NCBI GenBank assembly: GCA_002730875.1
Contig: PCBI01000019.1
Coordinates: 1 to 64,000, forward strand
Direction: 5' to 3'
DNA length: 64,000 bases
Source: Spirochaetaceae bacterium
GTDB taxonomy: Bacteria; Spirochaetota; Leptospiria; Leptospirales; Leptonemataceae
Numbering within the stretch: the stretch's first letter is position 1; every line of letters starts with the position of its first letter. Below the pieces are notes generated by a model. That model saw nothing but the letters and a program-made list of their open reading frames with translations, was not told the DNA's origin and did not search any database. Made by a program: the position numbers and the translations under genes. Shown here piece after piece: positions 34,641-43,499 of this stretch.

Positions 34641-37052
34641 TTGACCTCGATCTGCAGCCCGATCGCCATGACCATGGCGCGAGCATCTTCATTCGCTTTC
34701 TTACTATTGACTCTCCATTGTAGTCTGGTTGTAACTGCTCCCCGGAGGTTCAGCTCTTCGCAAAGAGAGGCGTTGTTTCCGCAAACTGCGCCTCTGGAGC
34801 AGCCTGTACGTATCTTCTGGAACGCTAATCGAATTCCATTTATAGAAGCCCAGAATGATCGCGATCTGGCTCTGGCCATGGGAATCGTTCATGCTCATCT
34901 GCGCGGGGGACAAATCCAGGTCTTCAAGCGCGTAGTACAGGGACGGCTTTCCGAAAGCTTCGGTCCGCTGACTGCGGACATTGACCATACGCTTCGCATC
35001 ATGGACATAGGTCGGGCGGCGCCGAGCATCGTAGAATCCATGGATGCAGAAAGTCGAGAGTACGCAGAAGCGTATGTTCGCGGCTTAAACTACTATCGTG
35101 AGATAGTGTATCCAGATGGGCAAAGCAATTGGCCTTCCCTGGGAGCCATGAGTCTGGAATGGGAAAGTATTACCCTGGCTGAGCTGGTGGCCATATGGCG
35201 ATTGTTTTCCATAGACGTGAACTGGATCAAGTTCTACCAGGCTCTGGATGGCGTACCGTCGCAATCCCAGGAACGGTGGAGAGCGATGCAGCGTTCTGAT
35301 CAAACCAGCGGCACTAACACAGGCGGACAGGACCGGGAAAAGCAGCTCCTGTCTCGCATATTCCTTTCATTGTCGCGTTCCGGGAGCAACTCCCTTGCTG
35401 TAGCTCCGTCCCTGTCCAGATCCGGATTCGCGTTAATGGCGAATGATCCTCATGTAGGACTCACTGTCCCGCCGCTCTGGTTGCTGATAGGAATTCGAAC
35501 GCCGGAACTTGAGGCTGTGGGTATGACCATCCCTGGACTTCCGGCTCTGGCTCTGGGGCGCAGCGAGCATATCGCCTGGGGAGGGACCAACATGTGGGGG
35601 CTGAGTTCTGCTCTGATTCGCCTGCCTGCCGAAGTTCTGGAAAAAGCGACCGAAAAGAAAGCCACCATCGGAATTCGCGGCTGGCCGGATCGCTCCATTC
35701 GAATACGCAATTCGGCTTTTGGGCCTGTAATCTCCGATTCTCCCCTGATCGAAAGCGAAGAGCCATTGAGTCTGGCGTGGATCGGGCATGATGTCAGCCA
35801 TGAACTGCTCACGTTTCGCAGGATTCTGCGAGCAAAAAATTGTGAGGATTTCAAGGATGCGTTTGCTTCATGGGCGGTTTCGGCCCAGAATTACCTTTGC
35901 GTCGATCGTCAGGGAAGCATCATGCATATTCTGGCCTATCGTAAGCCCGTGCCCGTGCCCGGGCCCGACGAGGATCAGCTCATACGAAACCCGGACGAAC
36001 ATTGGCAGCGGTACATCCCTGCCAATGAAATGCCGAGCAGACTAAACCCGCCCGATGGTTTCTTGATTTCGGCAAACGATGAGCCGGACTGGTCGCCCGA
36101 GTCTGTAGGGCTGTTCTTTTCGCCAAAGAATCGGGTCAATCGAATCCAGGAAATATTGCAGTCCCGAAGCTGGCATTCGGTGGATGATCTCAAGAAATTG
36201 CAGCAGGATTATTGCTCGCCCAATGCTCGACAAGGCGCGCAGGCCCTGGCGACCATTCTCGAAAGGCCAGAGTTGTTGCCAGAGCCGTCCGGTGTAGAGA
36301 GCGAGAGTGTGCGGAGCCGGAGTACGACCAGGAGCACGAGCAGAAGCGAGGATGCTCATCATCCAGGACGGCAGTCGCCGGACTCCGAAAGCTCTGCTGA
36401 CCTGACCAGTCTGAGCGATGGAGACCAAGCACTTGCGCTTCAAACCATTCGTAACAACGCCAAGGACCTGATTGCAGCATTCCATTCCTGGGATGGCTGC
36501 TATCGAATCGGCGATAGCGGCCCCCTGATCTTCGAGACCTTCCTGGCGGCGGTTCGAGACGAACTGGGTTTGCCGCCGGGGCAGGGCGAGCAGTGGAAGG
36601 AAACATTGAAAGCCTTGCACGAAAGCGAAGAATCTACTGAAATTTTGCTAGATGCCATGGAGTCCGCTAACGCTATCATCGAAGCAGAAGCCGTCTGGAA
36701 TCTGACTACTCCGGTAGCGCATCCGCTGGGAAATCTGCCGCTACTGGGCGGCCTCTGGACACTGGATGAAGTGGCCGAAAGCGGCGGTACCCAGACCGTG
36801 ATGAAGCGCGGATTCCTTTTTGAAGACGGCGAGCCTCGAGTAACCTACGGCGCCAACGCACGCCACATTTCGGATATGTCGGATCCGGATGCGAACTACT
36901 TCGTGTTATTCGGCGGTCAGGACGGAATCATGTATTCGCCGCAGACCACCGACCAGGTGGAGCTCTGGAGAACGGGCCAGTATATTCAGTTACCGCTTAG
37001 TCGGGAGGGCCTGGAGGACTGGGACGTTCAAATGCTGCAACCGGTAGAGTAA
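34641..37052 (+). CDS. Penicillin acylase-family N-terminal-nucleophile hydrolase
   Basis: This 803-residue precursor belongs to the penicillin/acyl-homoserine-lactone acylase family, which cut themselves to expose a serine and hydrolyse amides. The hydrophobic N-terminus (SSFAFLLLTLHC) is a signal or lipoprotein leader. The alpha region has the ALAMGIVHAHLRGGQIQ motif. The nucleophile is predicted at Ser249 in SGSNS, with cleavage after Gly248. A downstream MANDPHVG motif follows, typical of the beta chain. A Ser/Arg-rich low-complexity segment interrupts the beta chain (about nt 36285-36430). Start is uncertain among ATGs 34641, 34668 and 34674. Natural substrate unknown. Confidence 0.85.
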   Translation: MTSICSPIAMTMARASSFAFLLLTLHCSLVVTAPRRFSSSQREALFPQTAPLEQPVRIFWNANRIPFIEAQNDRDLALAMGIVHAHLRGGQIQVFKRVVQGRLSESFGPLTADIDHTLRIMDIGRAAPSIVESMDAESREYAEAYVRGLNYYREIVYPDGQSNWPSLGAMSLEWESITLAELVAIWRLFSIDVNWIKFYQALDGVPSQSQERWRAMQRSDQTSGTNTGGQDREKQLLSRIFLSLSRSGSNSLAVAPSLSRSGFALMANDPHVGLTVPPLWLLIGIRTPELEAVGMTIPGLPALALGRSEHIAWGGTNMWGLSSALIRLPAEVLEKATEKKATIGIRGWPDRSIRIRNSAFGPVISDSPLIESEEPLSLAWIGHDVSHELLTFRRILRAKNCEDFKDAFASWAVSAQNYLCVDRQGSIMHILAYRKPVPVPGPDEDQLIRNPDEHWQRYIPANEMPSRLNPPDGFLISANDEPDWSPESVGLFFSPKNRVNRIQEILQSRSWHSVDDLKKLQQDYCSPNARQGAQALATILERPELLPEPSGVESESVRSRSTTRSTSRSEDAHHPGRQSPDSESSADLTSLSDGDQALALQTIRNNAKDLIAAFHSWDGCYRIGDSGPLIFETFLAAVRDELGLPPGQGEQWKETLKALHESEESTEILLDAMESANAIIEAEAVWNLTTPVAHPLGNLPLLGGLWTLDEVAESGGTQTVMKRGFLFEDGEPRVTYGANARHISDMSDPDANYFVLFGGQDGIMYSPQTTDQVELWRTGQYIQLPLSREGLEDWDVQMLQPVE

Positions 37053-37128
37053 GATGTGTCAGAATGGAAACCCTTTGCGTCCTAATTAGCCGTTCTTTCG
37101 ATTAACCTGAATGGTTTTCGCAAATTCC

Positions 37129-37148
37129 TGTGACCCATCCCTGTCACA
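37129..37148 (+). promoter_or_regulatory. Inverted repeat upstream of the unknown paralogue pair
   Basis: TGTGAC-N8-GTCACA is a perfect 6-base inverted repeat ending 21 bases before the start codon. Half-sites resemble those of CRP/FNR proteins, but the spacing is larger than the usual TGTGA-N6-TCACA, so a different regulator or chance is possible. Confidence 0.4.
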
Positions 37149-37169
37149 CGTCCGCGGTATCCTGAATAA

Positions 37170-37643
37170 ATGGCCTTCGAGCTACAACAAGTGGAAGTAG
37201 ATATCCTTCGAGCGCTTCTGAAAAAGCAGGGAGGACGTTGCATTCGAAGAAGTACGTCTAAGACGGCGTATAGTCATCGCGGATCCGGTAGCGAGTCACT
37301 CAATTCGATATTGGTTCGCACCCGGTATCGTCCACCGCCTGGAAGACTCTGGATTGATGAGCGCACGATTCGAGATTTCAACATCAGAAATCAGCATCCT
37401 GTGCTGCTACCCGAGGATGTGCTTCCAGGCGACGAAAGCATGTTTCTGGATCAGATAGAACCAGAGAGCGCCTTCGATGAGCGGATCGTGGTATCCAGGC
37501 CCGGGATGGATCGCAGCAAAACCGAAGCCCTGGTCTACTATGAATGGACCTGCCTGGGGGACGGATACGGTCATTACTATCTCATGCGGTTTCAGTATGG
37601 TCGATGGATGAGAGTGATGCGCGAGATCGACTTCATCTCCTGA
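37170..37643 (+). CDS. Unknown protein, paralogue 1 of a tandem pair
   Basis: A soluble 157-residue protein without signal or membrane segment. I do not recognise a family. It shares with the next gene the core RDFNIRNQHPVLLPEDVLPG (RDFKCRNQESITLPEGALPG there), a preceding helix around LRALLKKQGG, and a C-terminal strand pattern with YYLMRFQYGRWMRV, matched by YILLHYNHTLERWYRL. It may be an immunity-like or stress protein, but this is only a guess from size and tandem duplication. Confidence 0.6.
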   Translation: MAFELQQVEVDILRALLKKQGGRCIRRSTSKTAYSHRGSGSESLNSILVRTRYRPPPGRLWIDERTIRDFNIRNQHPVLLPEDVLPGDESMFLDQIEPESAFDERIVVSRPGMDRSKTEALVYYEWTCLGDGYGHYYLMRFQYGRWMRVMREIDFIS

Positions 37644-37760
37644 TGGCCGGGAACTGTGGCAGCGCCATGTCGCACAGCCATTTCGCAGTGGGCCATGCGT
37701 CCCGGTCCTCTCGGGGGCCCGGGGCCGGGCGATGTCACAGCCAGGCTGTATGGTTCTGGA

Positions 37761-38270
37761 ATGAGCGCTATCGATTATTCGATCCTGGATCCCAGGGAAC
37801 TGGAAGTGATTCGCTACGTATTGCGGAAGTCTGCAAAGGGCGGGCCCGGGGTATTGAGAAGGCAGACCATTCCCCTGGAGGATGGCTTCGGCGGGCCATA
37901 CCTGCGCGACGTGGCCAGATTACTCCCCGATTACATGGTGCGCGATTTCAAGTGTCGCAACCAGGAATCGATAACTCTGCCGGAAGGAGCCCTGCCCGGA
38001 CCGGAATGGGACTTCCTGCAGACGCAAGATTGGGACGATAGGGAAACGGAGTTCTTCAGCGTGGCAGAGGACTATGACTTTCAGAATGGGCAAATACCAT
38101 TCTATTCCGTTTCCCGGCCGGCCATCTGGTGGGATGGCCGAGCCAGCCTGATTTTTGTTCAATGGTTCGGTGGGCTGGGAGGATTGCAGTCCGACTATAT
38201 ACTGCTGCACTACAATCACACATTGGAGCGCTGGTATCGTTTGCGTCGCGTTGTGGCCGGCACCTCTTGA
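37761..38270 (+). CDS. Unknown protein, paralogue 2 of a tandem pair
   Basis: The second copy of the pair, about 169 residues from ATG 37761 (MSAIDYSILDPREL). The frame is open to 37656 but that extension is Gly/Pro-rich and unlike paralogue 1. It keeps the shared core and the aromatic C-terminal strand, and has a longer middle with two tryptophans (IWWDGR). Between the pair the DNA is GC-rich. Identity by eye is moderate, so the duplication is not recent. Confidence 0.6.
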   Translation: MSAIDYSILDPRELEVIRYVLRKSAKGGPGVLRRQTIPLEDGFGGPYLRDVARLLPDYMVRDFKCRNQESITLPEGALPGPEWDFLQTQDWDDRETEFFSVAEDYDFQNGQIPFYSVSRPAIWWDGRASLIFVQWFGGLGGLQSDYILLHYNHTLERWYRLRRVVAGTS

Positions 38271-38332
38271 GCGCGGCCCCGTGGCCGTGGGCATCGATGC
38301 AGCTCTTGAAGTGCGCGGGATTATGTCACATT

Positions 38333-38368
38333 GGAGCATCCTCGTCGCATTTGCGGAGGATCTGCTCC
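38333..38368 (+). promoter_or_regulatory. Long hairpin upstream of rplU
   Basis: GGAGCA plus TCCTC pairs with GAGGA plus TGCTCC, giving an 11-bp stem with a 2-base bulge and 12-base loop. It lies between the paralogue pair and rplU and is not followed by a T-run. It could end the upstream transcript or act in the L21 leader. Confidence 0.45.
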
Positions 38369-38498
38369 GGCCCTGCTTTGGCCACAGACACAAAAAGCCG
38401 GTTTCAAAGCCGAATTCGCCGTCATTTGCGCATTCTGTGTCAATTCTGGTTGACCCGGTACAGCCGCCCCGGAACCTGCACTTTGCGAGGTAGTCATC

Positions 38499-38810
38499 AT
38501 GTATGCAATTATTGAGCTGGCAGGAAAACAGCACCGAGTAAGCAAAGATCAAGTGTTCGTTTCTGAACGCACCGGTGTAGAGCCTGGAAAGGATCTGTCC
38601 TGCGAGTCTATTCTGGCAGTGGGAGAGGGTTCTGACCTGAAAGTAGGTCAGCCTTTCGTTTCCGGGGCTTCGGTAAAGCTGAAGGTTCTGGAAGACATCC
38701 GTGGTCCCAAGATCAAAGGCTTCAAATACAAAGCCAAGACTACCTATAGAAAGTCCTGGGGCCACCGTCAGGATCTGCAGAAGCTGCAGGTGGTAGAGAT
38801 TAAGAATTGA
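38499..38810 (+). CDS. rplU: Ribosomal protein L21
   Basis: A 50S protein of 103 residues with the typical start MYAIIELAGKQHRV, the central FVSGASVKLKVLED and the basic end IKGFKYKAKTTYRKSWGHRQ. It is the first gene of the rplU-prp-rpmA-obgE-proB cluster. Its stop overlaps the TTG start of prp by three bases plus one (TTGA), coupling their translation. Confidence 0.97.
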   Translation: MYAIIELAGKQHRVSKDQVFVSERTGVEPGKDLSCESILAVGEGSDLKVGQPFVSGASVKLKVLEDIRGPKIKGFKYKAKTTYRKSWGHRQDLQKLQVVEIKN

Positions 38811-39133
38811 TTGAAGTCCAATTCTGGACGGATCATAACCAAAGGGTTAGAGCAATTCAAATAAGCGGCCATGCCGGACTGAGCAGTCCCGGAACCGACG
38901 TTCTTTGTGCTGCTGTGAGCGCTCTAACCTACACTTTGCGGGATGGTATCCAGGAAATCCTGGAAAAGGAAGTCCGCAGCAACCTGGAAGAAGGGGATTT
39001 TTATCTGGAGCTTGAATCCGAAGGGGACCCGGGAACCGAGCTAATCTTTGCTACGGTTCTGCAAACCCTGAAGAAACTGGCGTTGCAATACCCGGAAAGG
39101 CTTCAGATCAGGAGAAAAGAAAATGGCGCATAA
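38807..39133 (+). CDS. prp: Prp-family ribosomal-processing cysteine protease
   Basis: Prp cleaves the N-terminal extension of L27 in Firmicutes and some other phyla. The catalytic pair is present: His22 (SGHAGLS) and Cys34 ([11 protein letters not shown]). Length 108 is normal. It starts at TTG 38807 inside the end of rplU and its end overlaps rpmA by 11 bases. The L27 encoded next has no cleavable extension, so this enzyme must have another substrate or a different role here. Confidence 0.88.
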   Translation: MIEVQFWTDHNQRVRAIQISGHAGLSSPGTDVLCAAVSALTYTLRDGIQEILEKEVRSNLEEGDFYLELESEGDPGTELIFATVLQTLKKLALQYPERLQIRRKENGA

Positions 39134-39380
39134 GAAAGGTGGCGGCTCAACCAAGAACGGTAGAGACAGTAATTCCCAGAGACTGGGAACCAAAATGTTT
39201 GGCGGACAGGTAGTGCGCGCAGGCAATATTATTGTAAGGCAGCGTGGAACCAGAATCCATCCGGGTGAAGGTGTAGGTCTGGGACGAGATCACACTTTGT
39301 TTGCTCTGGTGGACGGAAAGATCCAGTTCTCGCACATCAACCGTTCCAAGAAAAAAGTATCCATCGTACCTGCTTCCTGA
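39123..39380 (+). CDS. rpmA: Ribosomal protein L27
   Basis: A 50S protein of 85 residues beginning [16 protein letters not shown], reaching the peptidyl-transferase centre with its N-terminus. AGGAG lies 8 bases before the ATG, and no start codon with a hydrophobic LQFFA-like extension exists upstream in frame. It is thus the unextended form. It overlaps prp by 11 bases. Confidence 0.97.
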   Translation: MAHKKGGGSTKNGRDSNSQRLGTKMFGGQVVRAGNIIVRQRGTRIHPGEGVGLGRDHTLFALVDGKIQFSHINRSKKKVSIVPAS

Positions 39381-39416
39381 TCGGAGCGGGTACCTGACCC
39401 ACTGGCTCCGTGACCC

Positions 39417-40481
39417 TTGAAGTTCATCGACTCGATAGAGATCCTCATTCGAGGAGGGCACGGGGGCTCGGGAGCCGTAAGCTTCCATAGAGCAAAGTAC
39501 GTTCCCAAAGGGGGCCCGGATGGCGGCGACGGCGGTCATGGCGGCTCCGTAAAATTCCTTGCCACAAACCGGGTGTCCACACTCGGAAAATTCAGAAGCA
39601 AAAAGTCCTATGCGGCCCGGCCCGGCGAAGCGGGTCAAAAACGAAACCGTAGCGGCGCCGACGGGGCGGATTTAACCCTGCAGGTTCCTGTTGGCACAGT
39701 AATTACCGATGCCGACACCGGCGAAGTCATCGCCGATCTAAATTTACCGGACTCGGAAGTAGTGGCCGCCCAGGGCGGTCGTGGCGGTCAGGGAAATGCT
39801 CGCTTTGCCAACTCTATAAATCAGGCGCCGGAATATGCGCAGCCTGGACTACCAGGGGAAGAAAAACGTATCCAGCTTAACTTGAAGTTAATTGCCGATG
39901 CCGGCCTGGTAGGTCTGCCCAACGCCGGTAAGTCCACGCTGCTTTCCAAAGTCACCGCCAATCAGGCCAAAATCGGTGCGTACGCATTTACTACTTTGAA
40001 TCCCAACCTGGGCGTTCTGGAAAACAATGAGGAGCGCAGAATTCTCATGGCAGACATCCCCGGGATTATTGAAGGAGCCTCCAAAGGCGCCGGTCTGGGG
40101 CTTTCCTTTCTACGCCACATTGAGCGGGTTCGCGTCATTATCTATATTCTGGATTTGACCTCCGTGGATCCGGCGGCGGATCTTCGCATGCTTCGCATGG
40201 AGCTCAAGCATTACAATCCGGAGCTAACGGAAAGGCCCGGTTTCATTATACTGAACAAGCTGGATGAAATCGATTACGACGAAAAGTTCGCCAGCGAATT
40301 GGCCCAGGCTTTGAAGGAAGAAATGCAGGGGCTGGCCGAAGACATAGTTTTCATCTCCGCAAAGGAGCAGGCCGGTCTTCAAGAGTTTAAGGATAAGCTC
40401 TTTGCCTGCTTTCCGGAGATTACCCAGGCCGAAAGGATGCTCTCTATCAATGCGAACGAAATATCTGAAAGCGCTGAATGA
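39417..40481 (+). CDS. obgE: Obg-family GTPase (CgtA/ObgE)
   Basis: An essential ribosome-assembly and stress GTPase of 354 residues. The glycine-rich Obg fold spans about 1-158 (RGGHGGSGAVSFHR, PDGGDGGHGG). The G domain follows with GLPNAGKST, ADIPGIIEGA and NKLD. The start is TTG 39417 (MKFIDSIEI), the normal Obg N-terminus. It lies 36 bases after rpmA and overlaps the proB start. Confidence 0.95.
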   Translation: MKFIDSIEILIRGGHGGSGAVSFHRAKYVPKGGPDGGDGGHGGSVKFLATNRVSTLGKFRSKKSYAARPGEAGQKRNRSGADGADLTLQVPVGTVITDADTGEVIADLNLPDSEVVAAQGGRGGQGNARFANSINQAPEYAQPGLPGEEKRIQLNLKLIADAGLVGLPNAGKSTLLSKVTANQAKIGAYAFTTLNPNLGVLENNEERRILMADIPGIIEGASKGAGLGLSFLRHIERVRVIIYILDLTSVDPAADLRMLRMELKHYNPELTERPGFIILNKLDEIDYDEKFASELAQALKEEMQGLAEDIVFISAKEQAGLQEFKDKLFACFPEITQAERMLSINANEISESAE

Positions 40482-41688
40482 TTGCCGGCGAATCGTAATC
40501 AAGGTAGGTACCGGCCTTCTGGCGGATTCCACCGGTTTTCAGTCGGGCATGATCAAGAAACTGGCCCGGGAAATCGCTTATCTGAAAAGGAACGAAAAAC
40601 AGGTAATCCTGGTTTCCTCCGGTGCAGTAGGCGCCGGTCGCGAGGCTCTTAAGAGTAGACCCGGTTATGAGCCCCTTGCCGAGCCTGGGCTTTCCCGGAA
40701 ACAGGCTCTGGCGGCTATCGGGCAGGTGCATTTGATCTCTGAATACGGGCGCATCTTTCGCGAGCACGGAATACATACAGCGCAGCTACTTTTCTCCGCC
40801 AGGGATTTTCGTGATCGCCGGGCCTATCTGAACATCGGTCATACTTTGAATGAGCTGCTTTCCCTGGATGTGGTGCCCATCATTAATGAAAATGACACCG
40901 TTTCCACCGAGGAACTCAAGTTCGGCGATAACGATATGCTTAGCGCCGCCTGCGCGGGATTATTCCACGCCGACTGTCTGATTATTCTAACTACAGTAGA
41001 AGGTTTTCTGAAAGACGGTAGCAGAGTGCCTTTCATTCCGCAGGTGGACTTTGAGACGATTTCTTTTGCGGGCGGCCCCACCGGTCCGGGTAGCGGCGGA
41101 ATGCGCACAAAGATGGAAGCGGCCCGGCTGGGTCAGAAGGTAGGTCACTTTACAGCCATTCTTCCCGGTCAGACGGAAAGTCCCATCCAGAGTCTGATGC
41201 AGGGCATGGATCTGGGAACCCTGATTCCTCCGATGCAGACGAGATGGTCGAATAATCCCGATCGTAGCGATGTTCCGGTCTCCAGCGCAGAGGAAGGCGC
41301 GGTGGCCTCAGGCTCTTCGGCTGACAGGGCAGACCCGGAAAGCGGACGGCCCGGGCGTCTTGACAGCGAACCCAGGATTGCGGCGCGAAAAAAATGGATT
41401 CTTTACGTTCCCGGAGAGGGTAATCTGTATGTGGATGACGGAGCTCGCAAAGCTCTTCTGGAACGAGGGGCATCGTTGCTTTCGGCAGGCATAGAACGGA
41501 TGGAAGGTTACTTCCGGCAGGGCGACGTTGTGGAAGTGATCGATTCGGCCAACATGGTAATTGCTCGCGGACTGGCCTCGCTGCCTTCGGTGGAGCTCGA
41601 GTCCGTAATTGGCCAGGGAAAAAGCTCGGTAGAGGCCATTCATCGAGACAACATGATAGTGGATTTGCATCCGCGGCTCACCGGTTGA
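40450..41688 (+). CDS. proB: Glutamate 5-kinase
   Basis: It phosphorylates glutamate in the first step of proline synthesis. The amino-acid kinase domain begins RRIVIKVGTGLL and contains VSSGAVGAGR, NENDTVS and the GPGSGGMRTK loop. A C-terminal PUA domain runs from about KKWILYVPG. A linker of roughly 45 Ser/Ala/Asp/Gly residues (nt about 41250-41390) separates them, longer than usual. Start ATG 40450 is chosen at MRTKYLKAL; it overlaps obgE by 32 bases. Its partner proA lies 10 kb downstream. Confidence 0.93.
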   Translation: MRTKYLKALNDCRRIVIKVGTGLLADSTGFQSGMIKKLAREIAYLKRNEKQVILVSSGAVGAGREALKSRPGYEPLAEPGLSRKQALAAIGQVHLISEYGRIFREHGIHTAQLLFSARDFRDRRAYLNIGHTLNELLSLDVVPIINENDTVSTEELKFGDNDMLSAACAGLFHADCLIILTTVEGFLKDGSRVPFIPQVDFETISFAGGPTGPGSGGMRTKMEAARLGQKVGHFTAILPGQTESPIQSLMQGMDLGTLIPPMQTRWSNNPDRSDVPVSSAEEGAVASGSSADRADPESGRPGRLDSEPRIAARKKWILYVPGEGNLYVDDGARKALLERGASLLSAGIERMEGYFRQGDVVEVIDSANMVIARGLASLPSVELESVIGQGKSSVEAIHRDNMIVDLHPRLTG

Positions 41689-41766
41689 GTTCCTTTTTCA
41701 TCCGGGCCCGCTTCGCGAAGAGCCACAGGTGGCAATGCGGGGCCTTCGTGGCGAGTCAACGTTAGG

Positions 41767-41824
41767 GCGGTTGCCGAGGCAGTCATCGAGGCGGTTGCCA
41801 GGGTAGTTATCCAGGGAGTTATCT
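41767..41824 (+). repeat. 24-bp imperfect tandem repeat upstream of larC
   Basis: GCGGTTGCC-(G/A)-(A/G)GG-x-AGT-x-ATC-x-AG occurs twice at 24-base spacing (41767 and 41791), with the end of a third copy (GGAGTTATC) running up to the larC start codon. It lies where the promoter or ribosome site would be expected. Confidence 0.6.
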
Positions 41825-43216
41825 ATGAAAACACTGTATCTCGAAAGCGTGGGCGGAATCGCCGGAGATATGTTCACCGCATCTTTTCTAAATGCGGGAA
41901 TAGTCGATCTGCGCGAAATGAATAATATCCTGGAAATACTCAAGCTACCCGATGTTCGCATCCAGGCAAGCGAAACCAGGCGAAGGGGCGTTCCCTGCAC
42001 GTACCTGGAAGTGCACATAGATTCGAATCAATGGAAGAACCGTTTTCATTTTCGCGCCGACGGCCAGCTTCGCATGTACGAGATGATTGAGTACTTGAAT
42101 GGACTTACGCTGGAGAGTCAAACTCTGCAGCTTGCCCGGGAGATCCTTCTAATACACGCTTCCGCCCGTCAGGGAAAGCCCTATTCCAGTAGCGGCGTGG
42201 CCGCATCTCTTGCTCGTCAGAATCAAGAAAGAACCGCAGCGGAAGCGCAAATTGACGGTCTACCCCGGCCAAATCCGCAAGCCGAAACGGACGAGCCAGG
42301 GCGCTCCCCATCTCAGAGCCACCAGCTTAAGGACCAGCAGGATGACCCGCAGGGCATCCAGGCATTCAGCGGGGCACGGAATCCCGCCTCTTTACAGGAT
42401 AACTTCGATCCGCAGGATCCGGCGCTCCAATCGCTCTATGATGCAGGCGAGGTGGTAGATCTCCTGGTGGATGCCGTATTCGCCGCCCATTGCGTGCGAA
42501 GAAGCGAAGCTACCTCTTTTTACGCTTCTCCGGTGCGGTCCGGCGGAGGCCTGCACGGAGACGAGCGGCACCCGGTGCATCCAACAGCGGAACTTTTTCG
42601 CGGACTCCCTGTAATCAACTTGAAGGCCTCCCTGGATGAGGCGTTGCGGGAACTCTCTACTCCGACCGGGCTTTCTATCCTGAGGGCGGTGGATCCATCC
42701 TTCTTGCCAACCTGGCCCGAAGGCAGGGTTCGTTTCATGGGCGTGGGTGGAGGCGCCTTTGACTCGGACCAATTCGCCAATCTGTTCCGTGTCGTTTTGC
42801 TGGACAAAACCACAGATCCGGGGCTGTACAGCGCATCGAGAAGGGAGCCAGAAGGATACACCACTATTCAATATGATGTCCGCTGTGGTCTGTCTCCTAC
42901 GAAGCCGGAAAAAATGGCCGGAATCCTGGATGACCTGGAAAAGCACGGCGCTTCCGACGTTCGTCTATACCAGCGCAAGGATCCTTCCGGCAAGCCTTCC
43001 CTGGGCCTGGCGTTCATTTGTAACGATGACGACCTTACCGCGCTTTCCGACCATCTGCTGACCAATACCACCGCTTTCGGGATTCGCTATGAGAAGATCC
43101 GACCCGGAATGCCACGGCCCGCCTCCTCTTCACGGCCCGCAACGGGCGGGCCTCCTGTGGCTCCCTCCGGTGGTATGGGTGGTATGAGCTCAACGGACGA
43201 TAATCCGTACTCCTAG
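41825..43216 (+). CDS. larC: LarC-family nickel-pincer cofactor nickel insertase
   Basis: LarC inserts nickel into the pyridinium dithiocarboxylate cofactor of lactate racemase-type enzymes. The N-terminal part starts YLESVGGIAGDMFTASFLNAG, followed by VDLLVDAVFAAH, FYASPVRSGGGLHG and STPTGLSILRA. The C-terminal LarC2 part has DVRCGLSPTKPEKM. In lactobacilli the two parts are separate frames joined by frameshifting; here they are one uninterrupted 463-residue frame. A Ser/Gln/Pro-rich stretch (nt about 42180-42440) interrupts the N-terminal part. No larA, larB or larE lies in the window. Confidence 0.88.
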   Translation: MKTLYLESVGGIAGDMFTASFLNAGIVDLREMNNILEILKLPDVRIQASETRRRGVPCTYLEVHIDSNQWKNRFHFRADGQLRMYEMIEYLNGLTLESQTLQLAREILLIHASARQGKPYSSSGVAASLARQNQERTAAEAQIDGLPRPNPQAETDEPGRSPSQSHQLKDQQDDPQGIQAFSGARNPASLQDNFDPQDPALQSLYDAGEVVDLLVDAVFAAHCVRRSEATSFYASPVRSGGGLHGDERHPVHPTAELFRGLPVINLKASLDEALRELSTPTGLSILRAVDPSFLPTWPEGRVRFMGVGGGAFDSDQFANLFRVVLLDKTTDPGLYSASRREPEGYTTIQYDVRCGLSPTKPEKMAGILDDLEKHGASDVRLYQRKDPSGKPSLGLAFICNDDDLTALSDHLLTNTTAFGIRYEKIRPGMPRPASSSRPATGGPPVAPSGGMGGMSSTDDNPYS

Positions 43217-43499
43217 GTTCCCGGCGCCCACAGGGTTCTCCCGCGCCATGCGGGCCCAATCGATCCGCCGAGCTCACATCCTGCACCGGGGTAATGCGAA
43301 GCCCGCTTCGGGCAAAGTGCCAATAAAAAGGGCATAATCTGTCCTGGGTTTCGGCGAATGCCTCCTTTGCCCGCACATTCTCCAGTCCACCCCGGGTTTT
43401 GGCTGGCACACTATTTGCATTCTTCCGAGGGCGGGTTCAATGGCTCAGGCCGCACGGATCCAGCAAGGAATTGAAGTTAGCGTTATGGAAGGAAGTGTC

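Noticed and set aside
41698-42018. Minus-strand frame with repeated DNYPGNRL-like units
   Set aside because: The repeats only mirror the 24-bp DNA repeat upstream of larC, and the rest is antisense to larC.
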